Assembly: GCA_036924085.1 (NCBI GenBank)
Contig: JAVGWX010000011.1
Span: 26,219,976 to 26,283,975, forward strand
Origin: Ariolimax columbianus
Lineage: Eukaryota; Mollusca; Gastropoda; Stylommatophora; Arionidae
Direction of reading: 5' to 3'
Length of the DNA: 64,000 nt
The number at the start of each line of letters is the position of its first letter. Positions within the stretch are counted from its first letter, which is position 1. Below are positions 1 to 9,238 of this stretch, one piece after another. Both the position numbers and the translations under genes were made by a program. The notes beneath the pieces are model-generated. The model did no database searches. It saw only the letters and a program-made list of their open reading frames with translations, and was not told the DNA's origin.

Positions 1-2
1 AA

Positions 3-345
3 GGCGCTGGTTATACTTTCTTCTGGAGCGGCCGCAGCAAAGAAGAACGCCGTGAAGCTGGAGTTGGCTTTGCCATCAAGACCAACATGGACGACAAGCT
101 CACAAGCATGCCCAGAGGAATTAATGACCGCCTGATTACACTGCGTCTCCCCCTAATAGGAGGGCGCCATGCAACACTTATCAGTGCATACGCTCCCACA
201 ATGACAAATCCTCAGGAAACAAAAGTTTTATGAGGACCTTGAAGCGCTCATCGCTGCAGTCCCAAAATCTGACAAATTGGTCATCCTCGGTGATTTTAAC
301 GCTAGGGTTCGCACAGACCATACAGCCTGGGAGGGGGCCATTGGT
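3..345 (+). pseudogene. LINE endonuclease domain fragment (frameshifted)
   Basis: Degenerate apurinic-type endonuclease of a non-LTR retrotransposon. One frame from base 3 reads through LISAYAPTM and stops near 231. The frame starting at 223 continues with [14 protein letters not shown] and the endonuclease motif [11 protein letters not shown], then W-E-G. A one-base shift around 221-226 separates the two halves. AYAPT and GDFNA are hallmarks of LINE exonuclease-endonuclease-phosphatase domains, which nick target DNA for reverse transcription. The 5' end lies outside the window and the 3' end is cut off at a SINE-like sequence. It is not functional as it stands. Confidence 0.85.
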
Positions 346-349
346 AATT

Positions 350-435
350 TTTACCAGATGATCTACGTGGAAAAAATCACGGTCTCCACCGTGATTCGAA
401 CACGCGACCTCTGGCACCCGAGCCTAACACCTTAC
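350..435 (-). repeat. tRNA-like SINE head (partial)
   Basis: On the minus strand this contains GTTCGAATC, a good RNA polymerase III B box, within a short T-arm-like hairpin (CACGGT with ACCGTG). No convincing A box is left because the adjoining side is a C-rich low-complexity run. Probably a truncated tRNA-derived SINE next to the LINE fragment. Confidence 0.45.
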
Positions 436-447
436 CCCAAGACCACT

Positions 448-480
448 GAACCCCCCCCCCCCCACCCCGCCCCACCCGAT
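448..480. repeat. C-rich low-complexity tract
   Basis: A run of about 14 C followed by C-rich sequence; the following 60 bases repeat the phrase CACCTTACC. Confidence 0.8.
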
Positions 481-540
481 CCTTACACCTTACCTCAAAA
501 CCACTGAGGCCCCCGCCCCACCCGAACTTAACACCTTACC

Positions 541-885
541 TCAAGATCACCGAGTCTACAACTAAACACAGTCACTTCCCTACGAGACCACCGAGTCTCC
601 TACTGAACACAGTAACTTTCCATTCGAGACCATTGAGTCTCCAACTGAACACAGTCACTTTCCCCACGAGACCACTGATTCTCCAACTGAACACAGTCAC
701 TTTCCTACGAGACCACTGAGTCTCCAACTGAACACAGTCACTTTCCCTACGAGACCACTGAGTCTCCAACTGAACACAGTCACTTTCCTACGAGACCACT
801 GAGTCTCCAACTGAACACAGTCACTTTCCCTACGAGACCACTGAGTCTCCAACTGAACACAGTCACTTTCCCTACGAGACCACAT
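541..885. repeat. 42-bp minisatellite, about 8 units
   Basis: Tandem units of 41-42 bp built on ACGAGACCACTGAGTCTCC followed by AACTGAACACAGTCACTTTC. The last five units are almost identical and the first three are more diverged. Open frames across it on the minus strand are a by-product of a period divisible by three. Confidence 0.92.
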
Positions 886-1520
886 CAGCAATACCGACAT
901 CAAGAGTCAAACCTACTTCAATGACGTCGTAGAGACGGCGCTGCTAAGAAAGTACAGGTGAGCAGGCTACGTGATACGCCATACACCTATAATTGTCGTC
1001 CAGGACATGCATCAATCAGTTGGAGACTGGCATGGTGCTTAATGAGAAAGGACAGAGATGAGTTTAGACGACATTTGGCTACCAGGGATGGGGCACAAAA
1101 TGTGCCTGAATGGAACACTAGGATTGCAAAGTATTACAGTACAATATATATATATATAATATGTGGATACATTCTATATTGCAGATTAAATAATGTACGT
1201 TAATGTTAATAAATCGATACTTCATGCTTAGTTTTAAGATCTGTTCTAAGGTCATTTTGACTGTGTTGGATAAAATTGACCTGACACAGTTTCTATAAGA
1301 AGTATCCTTCACCTACCATTCACTTTCTGTAGCTACTTTTGTGATTATCTGTCAGCATGATTTAATGTCACTGCAATGAAAGAAGATTCACGGGTGCGCA
1401 GAAGGTGTGCATAGGTATGGTTCCTGCAGCTCGATTGATTTGTTCACTCATGTACCGTCCTTTCGGACGTCTAGTCCTACGCATCCAAAGTCTAATTTAA
1501 TAATTCCTCGATCTGTCGAC
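886..1520. other. Intergenic, no gene seen
   Basis: Holds a short (TA)n tract near 1143-1160 and an 81-codon open frame at 958-1203 that I do not recognise. No domain, splice context or repeat homology was seen. Confidence 0.5.
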
Positions 1521-1524
1521 TGTC

Positions 1525-2455
1525 TGTTGCTTAGGTTAAAGTATGTGGATAGTCGGTTCCTTAGGTTAAAGTATATGGATAGTCGGTTCCTTTGGTTAAA
1601 GTCTGTGGATAGTCGGTGCCTTTGATTAAAGTATGTGGATAGTCGGTTCCTTGGATTAAAGTCTGTGGATAGTCGGTTCCTTAGGTTAAAGTTTGTGAAT
1701 ATTCTGTTCTTTTAGAATTTCTGGAAAGTCGATTTTTTTAAAAATAGAGCCTGTTACTTGGGTTAAAGGATATGAATAATCGGTTCCTTGTGTTATAGTC
1801 TGTGTATAGTTGGTTCCGTGTGTTATAGTGTGTGTATAGTCGGTTCCTTGTGTTATAGTCTGTGTATAGTTGGTTCCGTGTGTTATAGTCTGTGTATAGT
1901 CGGTTCCTTGTGTTAAAGTTTGTGTATAGTTGGTTCCGTGTGTTATAGTGTGTGTATAGTCGGTTCCTTGTGTTATAGCCTGTGTATAGCTGGCTCCGTG
2001 TGTTATAGTGTGTGTATAGTCCGTTCCTTGTGTTATAGCCTGTGTATAGTTGGTTCCGGGTGTTATAGCCTGTGTATAGTCGGTTCCTTGTGTTATAGCC
2101 TGTGTATAGTCGGTTCCGTGTGTTATAGCCTGTGTATAGTCGGTTTCGTGTGTTATAGCCTGTGTATAGTCGGTTTCGTGTGTTATAGCCTGTGTATAGT
2201 TGGTTCCGTGTGTGATAGCCTGTGTTTAGTCGGTTCCTTGTGTTATAGTCTGTGTATAGTCGGTTCCTTGTGTTATAGTCTGTGTATAGTCGGTTCCTTG
2301 TGTTATAGTCTGTGTATAGTCGGTTCCTTGTGTTATAGCCTGTGTATAGTCGGTTACGTGTGTTATAGCCAGTGTATAGTCGGTTCCTTGTGTTATAGTC
2401 TGTGTATAGTCGATTCATTGTGCTAAAGTCCGTAGATAGTCAGTTATTTTGGTTA
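1525..2455. repeat. 30-bp minisatellite, about 31 units
   Basis: Tandem 30-bp units of the form GTGTATAGTCGGTTCC plus TTGTGTTATAGTCT. Because 30 is divisible by 3, both strands carry long open frames (10-residue NRLYTGYNTR repeats on the minus strand, about 226 codons). These are repeat translations, not genes. Edge units (1530-1720) are more diverged. A short related array sits at the same relative place upstream of the second receptor (16635-16740). Confidence 0.95.
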
Positions 2456-2494
2456 GAGTCTCTGGAGAACCCGTTCAAGTATTACAGTGTCATT

Positions 2495-2705
2495 ATTTTA
2501 GATTCGGTCATTGCTTGAATCCAGTATGGTTCTTCTATCCACATCCAATGGTATCACCCAAGAGGCGATCATTGCTTGAATCCAGTATGGTTCGTCTATC
2601 CACATCCAATGGTATCACCCACGAGGCGGTCATTGCTTGAATCCAGTATGGTTCTTCTATCCACATCCAAATGTTATCACCCAAGAGGCGGTTATTGATC
2701 GACTT
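2495..2705. repeat. 61-bp minisatellite, 3 units
   Basis: Three units with period 61, each with CCAGTATGGTT, CTATCCACATCCAATGGTATC and an AAGAGGCGGTCATTG end. The unit has the same length as, and aligns along its length with, the 61-bp unit at 16741-17775, so the two are paralogous arrays. Confidence 0.88.
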
Positions 2706-2794
2706 AAGTACGTCATCTTTACCCATATTCAGTTTCCTACTATCTCGGAGGCCCTAACGTCAGCTCGCTCTATATTCACTATAGGTATCTTGGA

Positions 2795-2975
2795 GGCTGT
2801 GATGTCACTTCTTTCATTCTGCCGAAGACGTATGTATCGGATCGAAAGGTGCAAATATCGCAGCCAAGCTGTAAACTAATGACACAACGCTTTCCGTTCT
2901 CCGGACCATATGCTGCTACTTGCAAAGTCATGTTTAAGGCTTGGTAGCCAGAGATTGAGAACGAACGCAGAAAAA
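2795..2975 (-). repeat. Dispersed repeat family X, copy 1
   Basis: Minus-strand copy of a dispersed repeat found five times in the window. Shared landmarks are GGTGCAAATATCGCAGCCAAG, TGTAAACTAATGACACAACGC and TGGTAGCCAGAGATTGAGAACGAACG. It is inserted in, or retained only in, this copy of the duplicated receptor block; the other copy lacks it. No coding capacity was seen. Confidence 0.7.
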
Positions 2976-3279
2976 GGAGGACTTCTTTCAATGCCTTAAA
3001 AGCCAACATAAACAGGACAATAAATTGGCACAGAGAATGAACCGACTTCATTTCACCATAGAAACCTCAAACTTAGTCCCTTTCATTGCTGAAAGTGACA
3101 TCAGAACACGAACAGCTCTCGTTGTTGATCCAAAATGTTCTCATGTACAGAATGGTCGAGCGGAAGAACCGGTCAGAAGATAAGCAAGACAAACGACACA
3201 CCTGGTCTGTCAAAGAAAACACGGTGTGATTCGCACCAGGTCAATTAGTAGCGTAAACCGAATTAAAAACACTAGCCCG

Positions 3280-3905
3280 ACGAATATCCGTTCACAGAGT
3301 CACTGAACGATAACTATCCACTCATGCTGTGATCAACCACATTGTGCTTTCCGAAGCCGCAGTGACTGATTCCATTAGAAGAGGTCTCAGAAAACTGCCT
3401 CTAACTCATTCTGAAACTGGAAGTTCTTGTCGTGAATGCAATAGTCATCTCGGTGACGACCTATCCATTGACATTAACAGAGAAGACCCTACCTGATTTT
3501 TCACATTACACCGCAGGTCCATTGGTATATATTCAACATCTCATTATCCAGAGAATTATCACTTAGCCGCAAGTGCAACTTATCCGTTACACAACTCTCT
3601 CCATTCACTGCGTCAAGAGATGGAAACTGTGTGGTAGTGTCAATTGTATTAGATTTTTTACTTTGTGGACAATTGAAGAGATTTGTAAACCTGATTCTGG
3701 TTGTATAAGATATAGACATTGCTTACAGCCGTTAGATCTGAAACATGGCGTATCTTATAATAATGGATGGTATGTTTTTGTAGAGTGATAACTTGAAGCT
3801 GGTGATATGATGTTTCTGAAGATTGAAACCGATTCAATAAATGTATTATGTTTGTACAGTTTAACGAGTATCTCAACGGACCTTAGTCCAGACAGTTTTG
3901 TAGGG
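3280..3905 (+). other. Conserved upstream region of duplicated GPCR block (copy 1)
   Basis: About 600 bp alignable with 17840-18487. Shared stretches include CTTATCCGTTACACAACTCTC, GACAATTGAAGAGATTTGT, AAGCTGGTGATATGATGTTTCTG and TTAGTCCAGACAGTTTTGTAGG. The sequence TTATGTTTGTACAGTTTAAC just upstream of the ATG keeps an AG in both copies and could be a 5'UTR splice acceptor, but this is inference only. The promoter is not identifiable by eye. Confidence 0.6.
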
Positions 3906-4961
3906 ATGGCCGGACAGAACCAGGGACAGAAAGAAGCTGCTACCAACGATACACTAAAGAATTGTTCAACAAACCTTGAATACGATGTTGTGTTCTTCAT
4001 CAACATCTCGTTGTACTTTGCCTTACGGACAGTCTCAACTATCGCTGTTGTCGTTAACATCATCAACATGGTCATCTTCTTAAAGCTTGGTCTTACAGAC
4101 AGAATGAGTGTTAGTCTGGTCGCTCTCTCCTTCACCAACCTACTCGTGTCAGGTATCCAGTTCGACGGATTTCTCCTTCACATTACAGACATCACGTACC
4201 GTAATGACCCAGTCAAAGCTTCGTCATTGGGGGTTAATCTGTACGGTTGGATAGCCAATGCTATGTATGCAATATCGATCTGGATCACCGCCATGATAGT
4301 AATGGAAGTATGTCTCTGTGTGGTTTCTCCATTTAAAGTCAAACAGATCTTCACAAGATCCCACTGCGTCATAGCCATACTGACCATCTACGTCATTCAT
4401 ATTGCACTCTACATCCCTATATACGTCATGGAAGAAATGTACTGGACAGGTACAGCGACTTTATATAGGAACGAAACCTCTACAGTAACACCAGAAAATG
4501 ATTCTAAAATAATATTTGTTCAAGAACTGGCATTTTGTCAACATCTTCTGTTTGGCATTGTTCTTTTCATGTCTTTACTGCCACACGCAGTATCGATTTT
4601 ATGCGCAGTTTGGATGAAACATTCTCTAGTATCAACTACTAGAATCCGACACAATTTTTGTTCTTCATCCTCGCCCAAGTTATCCTATCGTGAAAGACGA
4701 ATCGTGAAAGTCTTCTTGATTGTGGCTGTTATATTAACTGTTTGTAGCTTACCTAAAGTTGTGCGTATGGTTGTGTATTACTCTTTGCCATCTATGACCT
4801 CTGGTGATAACTATTTACTCAAAACTTTCTGTTTGATATCGTTCTCGTGTTGTTCTCTTGCAGGAAGCTGTAGTACGCTCATGTACATAACACTGAAGAC
4901 CGACTTCCGGCAGCTTCTCTTACAGATTGTCTGTCGTCGGTCTGGTAAGATCAAACGATAG
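3906..4961 (+). CDS. Class A GPCR, chemosensory-receptor-like (GPCR1)
   Basis: Single-exon seven-transmembrane receptor of 351 residues, expected in the plasma membrane of sensory cells. I chose the ATG at 3906 rather than 3807 because the paralogue at 18488 starts at the equivalent codon and has a stop upstream; both then have 351 residues. TM1 carries N54, TM2 is ALSFTNLL (residues 73-80), ICL2 is SPFKVKQIFTR, the base of TM6 is LSYRERRIVKVF, and TM6 has CSLP. TM7 ends STLMY where NPxxY is usual. There is no cysteine at the top of TM3. Odd points: the TM2 aspartate is asparagine (N78) and the E/DRY motif reads E134-V135-C136, so the arginine is missing. N-terminal N-glycosylation sequons are visible (NDT, NIS). 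The reading frame is intact. The ligand is unknown. The family resemblance is to molluscan chemosensory receptors; a neuropeptide-type receptor is the alternative. Confidence 0.88.
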   Translation: MAGQNQGQKEAATNDTLKNCSTNLEYDVVFFINISLYFALRTVSTIAVVVNIINMVIFLKLGLTDRMSVSLVALSFTNLLVSGIQFDGFLLHITDITYRNDPVKASSLGVNLYGWIANAMYAISIWITAMIVMEVCLCVVSPFKVKQIFTRSHCVIAILTIYVIHIALYIPIYVMEEMYWTGTATLYRNETSTVTPENDSKIIFVQELAFCQHLLFGIVLFMSLLPHAVSILCAVWMKHSLVSTTRIRHNFCSSSSPKLSYRERRIVKVFLIVAVILTVCSLPKVVRMVVYYSLPSMTSGDNYLLKTFCLISFSCCSLAGSCSTLMYITLKTDFRQLLLQIVCRRSGKIKR

Positions 4962-5639
4962 ACCTGATGTTTTGAAACATAAAATCACATTTTTGTTTGT
5001 AATTTGTTATTTAATCTAAATTTGTAGATTGTCTGAACAACTGTAGCTGTGTTCTAGACAAAAAAAGGTTGTACCAGAGAATGTACGTGCTATTTTAGGG
5101 ATGTCGCCTGAAGACCTTTAGTGCATGGAAAAACAAATCAGTAGGTAAGTCACACATTTATATGAGTTAACTGAAAATAGTAATCGATAGTTTCTAGCAG
5201 TGTAATAATTAGGTCGCAAGAACAACCATCTTCTTGATTACGGTATATAGGAGGCAATGGGTGTCGTATACTCGTGCGCATCACATATAAATGGTGTCCA
5301 TACTCACAGACATGCAATCAGGGACATGAGCTTATTATTTTGTTTTTAGGTGAGGGGTGGGGGTGGGGGGGGGGTGAAGAGTACTGCTTTCTTCATGGAC
5401 ATTCACACATAAAATGAATTATGTTTACGGCAAAGAGTATTTGTCGAGTCAAGCTGTTCCCTAAATGTGTCGATAAATGTTACCAAAGATTCCTTAAATA
5501 AATTGCTGATGAAGTCTGGCTCAGTCGTCCTGTTCCGATTGAAAGAGAAGCATTTGAGCAGCGGATATGGACATTATTCTAACCGGCAGACGAGTAACTA
5601 TAGACAGGATAGCGAATGCAAAATATTCTCTCACGTAGT
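4962..5639. other. 3' flank of GPCR1, no gene seen
   Basis: AT-rich sequence with a G-rich run at about 5347-5376 (GGGTGGGGGTGGGG type). No open frame with recognisable content. Confidence 0.6.
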
Positions 5640-5870
5640 TTAACCTACAGCAACATGCGTTATCTCACTATTGGCGGAGACGTTCAGCAAATGCTGAAGA
5701 AGTTGCACGTGAAACTCAAATGTGGCTGAGCCTTGTACGCTGCAGGTTTTGGTACACTGATAAGGCGATGGGATAAGTGTATCAATGTTTGTAGAAATTA
5801 TGTTGAGAAATAAGTGCAATATTAAATGGTTTCAAGTTCCTATATTATTTAGTTGTTTTTTTTTTCAAAT
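5640..5870 (+). pseudogene. Mariner transposase C-terminal fragment
   Basis: Reads HYWRRRSANAEEVARETQMWL, then, after a frameshift, RRWDKCINVCRNYVEK and a stop at about 5812. The W-K/D-C-(8)-NYVEK ending is typical of mariner transposases. The following 3' sequence (AAATGGTTTCAAGTTCCTA, TATTATTTAG, TATTTATTGACT) recurs after the mariner end at 21600-21700, so both belong to one subfamily. Confidence 0.7.
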
Positions 5871-5879
5871 TGCATTTGT

Positions 5880-6600
5880 AAACTATTTATTGACTCGATA
5901 CATTCTCCTACCATAAGTATGCACTTATTCCAGCGTTTAAGTAATGTTTGAAAAGCTTCAGCGTAGAAAGATCTGTCGGTAAGTCTGAAGCAATCCAAGA
6001 CAGCCTGTTTCACTTCGTCATCAGTGCTGAAATGATGTCCTATACAGAATTCGTGAAGTGGTCTAAACAGATGTCAATCGTTTGTGGCGAGTTCGAGGCT
6101 GTAAGGTGGATGTGACAATACCTACCAGCTGAGATGCTGGAGATGGTACAAAGTGCGGAGAGCGTTATGAGATCGAGCAGGCGTGAACTCTTTTCTGTCG
6201 GTCAAAAGATGAAAGCTGTCTTAGCACCCAACGTGCAATAGCCTTCAGAAAATACAGACTTGTATGAATAATAGTGTTCACATTACTCAGAGAAAGACTT
6301 TCCTCTAGTGCAATTTCGGGACACACTATGCGTGGGTTTTGCAGGACAAGGCGTTTCACAATCTTGATATTCACATGAATGACTGTGGTTGGTTGAGAGC
6401 GACTGTCTCTAAAACGTTGACACCATTCAAATGTCTTACTGCGGCTGAATGTCTCACCACCGCAATGTGAGAACGGAATTACGTAAAGTCCCGCAGATTT
6501 TACGTTCTCTTTCACAAGAAAAGAAAGGCAATGTAAAGGCAATGTAAAGGCAATGTAAAGGCAATGTAAATGTGTGCACAAATTAGCCTACCGTCGCACT
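5880..6600 (-). pseudogene. Mariner-like transposase remnant
   Basis: Minus-strand remnant. The N-terminal part reads FLVKENVKSAGLY, then GGETFSRSKTFEWCQRFRDSR (the first helix-turn-helix), RIVCPEIALEE and ARWVLRQLSSFDRQKRV. The middle, with the catalytic aspartates, is largely deleted. The C-terminal part resumes with STDDEVKQAVLDCF and LLKRWNKCI. The two mariner fragments at 5640 and here face each other tail to tail. An 11-bp repeat (GGCAATGTAAA, four units at 6527-6571) lies in its 5' coding end. Confidence 0.8.
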
Positions 6601-6799
6601 AAGTATCGACACCATCAAGATACTTAAGCGGATCCTACTTAGAAGGATAGAGAACAGATTTTAATCGGAAATTCACGAAGTCCAAGCCTGTTTTTAAAAA
6701 TATAGGAGCCAGAGATCACATATTCAATTAGATAATTGATTGATTGGCATCCTGTCAGTCTCAAGAGATAATTGACTTCACGATAGAGAGGAGACAGTC

Positions 6800-7190
6800 A
6801 GTTGTTGCCCTTGCTTTCACCGCACACGTTTGGGATTGGCATCTTGATGCATCTTGTCTTCCCCTGCTTACAGGCCAACACAAAAAGCACGTCTCCAGCC
6901 GGATCTGCCTTTGACAAGTTCTTCCCAGCTGCAGGTGTTCATATCCAACGCCCTTTTGTCACGCTTGTCACGCTTGTAGCTGAGGAAAGGTCTACCTTTG
7001 TTACGCGTGTCTAGTCAGCTCTCCTTTTGGCATTCGTCCATCCTCCATTCTGCAAACGAGACCACGCCAGCGCTGGCGGAGGATTGTAACTAAGCTGACA
7101 ATCGTTGTACGGTCCAACACTTCGTTGTTAGTCACTCTGTCACTCCATGAAATTCTAAGTATGCGCCTCAGGTAGCGCATCATCATCGTG
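6800..7190 (-). pseudogene. LINE-A, 3' end of RT ORF (right half of split element)
   Basis: Minus strand: MRYLRRILRISWSDRVTNNE, VLDRTTIVSL, RWRGLVCRMEDGRMPKGEL, then a frameshifted tail ending in a W-R-R type segment. This is the usual end of RTE/CR1-like LINE ORF2 after the RT thumb. It continues directly from LNAFHM at 8040-8060, with another LINE in between. Confidence 0.8.
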
Positions 7191-8045
7191 TAGCATGTCC
7201 TTTATAGAACGTCGCTCTCATCACAGTCTGTCTGAAAGAAACTCGTTCCCTTGTCAAAACTCCAGCCTCCGCCACAGTTATACTCAGGCATTCCTGGATA
7301 TCTTGGTGCCAGTGTCTTCTTGGTCTACCCCTTCCTCCCTTACCTGGCACTACACCTTCATCACTGTTCTCCCGAGACCGCCGCGCCCCCCGATTTGACT
7401 AAAGTATCCGCACCTTCTAGCCAAAATGGAATCGACAAACCAGTCTTCTCTATGCTCAACTCCTGCTGAATGTCTACACTTGTCTCTTTCTCTGTCCAGG
7501 GTATTCTGGGGATCTTTCCGCAACATTTTGACTCGAAGAATTCGACTCCTTGTCTGGAAGTTTTAACAATCGTTCAAGATTCGCAGCCAAAAGCTGCCGC
7601 AGGGAAAAAACAGGCTCTCAAGACCTTTACTTTTATCATTTTGTTGGTGCTCTGCCATAATTTCTTCAGGCTGTTCAATCTCTGCATTGCCATGGCTAGT
7701 TTTCCTCTGATCTCTTTCGAGCAGTCGCCACCTCTGTCAATTCTGGAGCCCAGATATTCAAAATGTGTGACCTGATCCATTTCTCCACCACCCACTATAA
7801 ATTTATATTGACACCGTGTTCCGTCGATGGTCATTATCATTGTTTTATTTATGTTTATAAACAGATTTGGATCTTTACTGTGTCCATTTACGGCTGAAAT
7901 TAGCTGCTCCAGCCCTTCTGCACACCCCAATAGTATCACTGTGTCGTCTGCGTATCGCAACTCTGGAATCCCGTACCCGCCAACCGTAAACGGATCGAAA
8001 CCTTCAATGGTCCCATCTTCTCGAACATTTCTCTTCATACATATG
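7191..8045 (-). mobile_element. LINE-B copy 1, 5'-truncated, nested in LINE-A
   Basis: Minus-strand RT palm and thumb: LRYADDTVILL with the catalytic YADD at about 7942-7953, INKTMIMTIDG, then VTHFEYLGSRIDRGGDCSKE and KEIRGKLAMAMQRLNSL. After an internal deletion the C-terminal GKGG..PKKTL region follows, and the 3' end ACGTTCTATAAAGGACATGC then (GATGAT)n. The same 3' end occurs at 13070-13105 in copy 2. The element begins at MYEE of the RT block and interrupts LINE-A between AFHM and RYLRR. Short CATATG/CATGTATG similarity at the 5' junction fits truncation at microhomology. Not functional. Confidence 0.8.
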
Positions 8046-8785
8046 AAAAGCATTTAGCCTTTCTTCATATGAGGCATACATAGTCCAAGTTTCGCTGTCA
8101 TATTGCAGGGTACTAATACCACATGATCTGTACACATCAACCTTTGTGGGGGTGATCAGCATGTTGTTATCCCACACTCTCTGTGAGAGCCTGACAGGTG
8201 CTGATGAGGTCATTCCTAATCGCTTTTACAGCTCTGTGTCCAGTGAAAGGTTGTCGGGGATAATAGATCCAGCTCTGCGTCCATTGAAAGGTTGTCGGTG
8301 ATGATAGATCCAGCTCTGGTCCAGTGAAAGGTTGTCGGTGATGATAGATCCAGCTCAGCGTCCAGTGACAGGTTGTCGGTGATGATAGATCCAGCTCTGC
8401 GTCCATTGAAAGGTTGTCGGTGATGATAGATCCAGCTCTGGTCCAGTGAAAGGTTGTCGGTGATGATAGATCCAGCTCAGCGTCCAGTGACAGGTTGTCG
8501 ATGATGATAGATCCAGCTCAGCGTCCAGTGACAGGTTGTCGGTGATGATAGATCCGAGGTAGTTGATGTGATTTACTACCTCCAGATTGTTATCGTTTAT
8601 GACATTGTCTGGAGGATCTGCACCCTGATCCATTCACTTTCGTCTTTTACACGCTGTTGGTGAGTCCACATTTCGCCAATCTAGTAACGAGGATCTGTAA
8701 TTCGGTTTCCGCGTGGGCGACCATTGCAGCATCGTCTGCGAAGAGCATATGCCGAATGACAGTCTTCCATCTATTACTTTTTTCT
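8046..8785 (-). pseudogene. LINE-A, RT palm and thumb (left half of split element)
   Basis: Minus strand: SDG.LFNISRLIEK, then HMLFADDAAMVAHAETELQ with FADD at about 8729-8745, LAKCGLTNS, VVNHINYLGSIITDNLSLD, RVWDNNMLITPTKVDVY and YDSETWTMYASYEERLNAFH. The order matches the RT catalytic and thumb regions of an RTE-like LINE. Stops and frameshifts are present. A 41-bp array lies inside it (8225-8560) and a 31-bp array at its 5' edge (8785-8985). Confidence 0.85.
8225..8560. repeat. 41-bp minisatellite inside LINE-A coding sequence, about 8 units
   Basis: Units of 40-41 bp: AGCTCTGCGTCCATTGAAAG followed by GTTGTCGGTGATGATAGATCC. On the minus strand each unit reads DNLSLDAEL, the RT thumb segment of LINE-A, so the array is an expansion of transposon coding sequence. 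Confidence 0.9.
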
Positions 8786-8985
8786 ATCAGTCTGGATATA
8801 TTGAATAGTCACCCATCTGACCTGTTAGATTGAATAGTCTCACATCTGACCTAAGTTAGATTGAATAGTCTCCCATCTTACCTAAGTTAGATTGAATAGT
8901 CTCCCATCTAACCTAAGTTAGATTGAATAGTCTCCTACCTGACCTAAGTTAGATTCAATAGTCTCCCATTTGACCTAGTATGCAG
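8785..8985. repeat. 31-bp minisatellite from LINE-A coding sequence, about 6 units
   Basis: Period 31 (CTAAGTTAGATTGAATAGTC then TCCCATCTGAC). On the minus strand a unit reads SDGRLFNL, which directly precedes the ISRLIEK...FADD segment of LINE-A. Confidence 0.88.
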
Positions 8986-8989
8986 AACG

Positions 8990-9238
8990 ACCCCTTATGT
9001 GGCAGTTCCAAAAGTGTGTCAAAGCACGATGGCCAAGAAAACGCCGAATAGTCATTAGAGAAACATCTATGAAAAATGGAAAGAGTTTAACGTAAACCTG
9101 TACATGTGCTTCATTGATTATACAAAACCTGTGGAACATCATGAATTAAATGCATTTACCTGTACTATTTATACATCTAATTGAATCAGTATCTGGTCAA
9201 ATATCAAACTGGTTCGCTCTAATAAAAGAAGTACAATA
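8990..9238 (+). pseudogene. LINE-B copy 2, RT 5' half (motif A)
   Basis: Plus strand: NIYEKWKEFNVNLYMCFIDY, with the RT motif A region FIDYTK at about 9107-9127, EHHELNAF, then NWFALIKEVQ leading into the 26-bp array. Stop codons and frameshifts are present. The RT continues after the array at 12290. Confidence 0.75.

Noticed and set aside
958..1203. 81-codon open frame
   Set aside because: No motif, ends in a TA tract, no supporting context.
1738..2426. 226-codon minus and 168-codon plus frames (NRLYTGYNTR and VGSLCYSLCI repeats)
   Set aside because: A 30-bp period divisible by three explains openness on both strands; no start context or flanking coding sequence.
3807..3905. Longer start for GPCR1 (33 extra residues)
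   Set aside because: The homologous stretch before GPCR2 has a stop codon, and the ATG at 3906 is conserved as the start in both.
7195..8057. Plus-strand open frames of 60-100 codons
   Set aside because: Antisense shadows of LINE-B copy 1; the minus strand carries the RT motifs.
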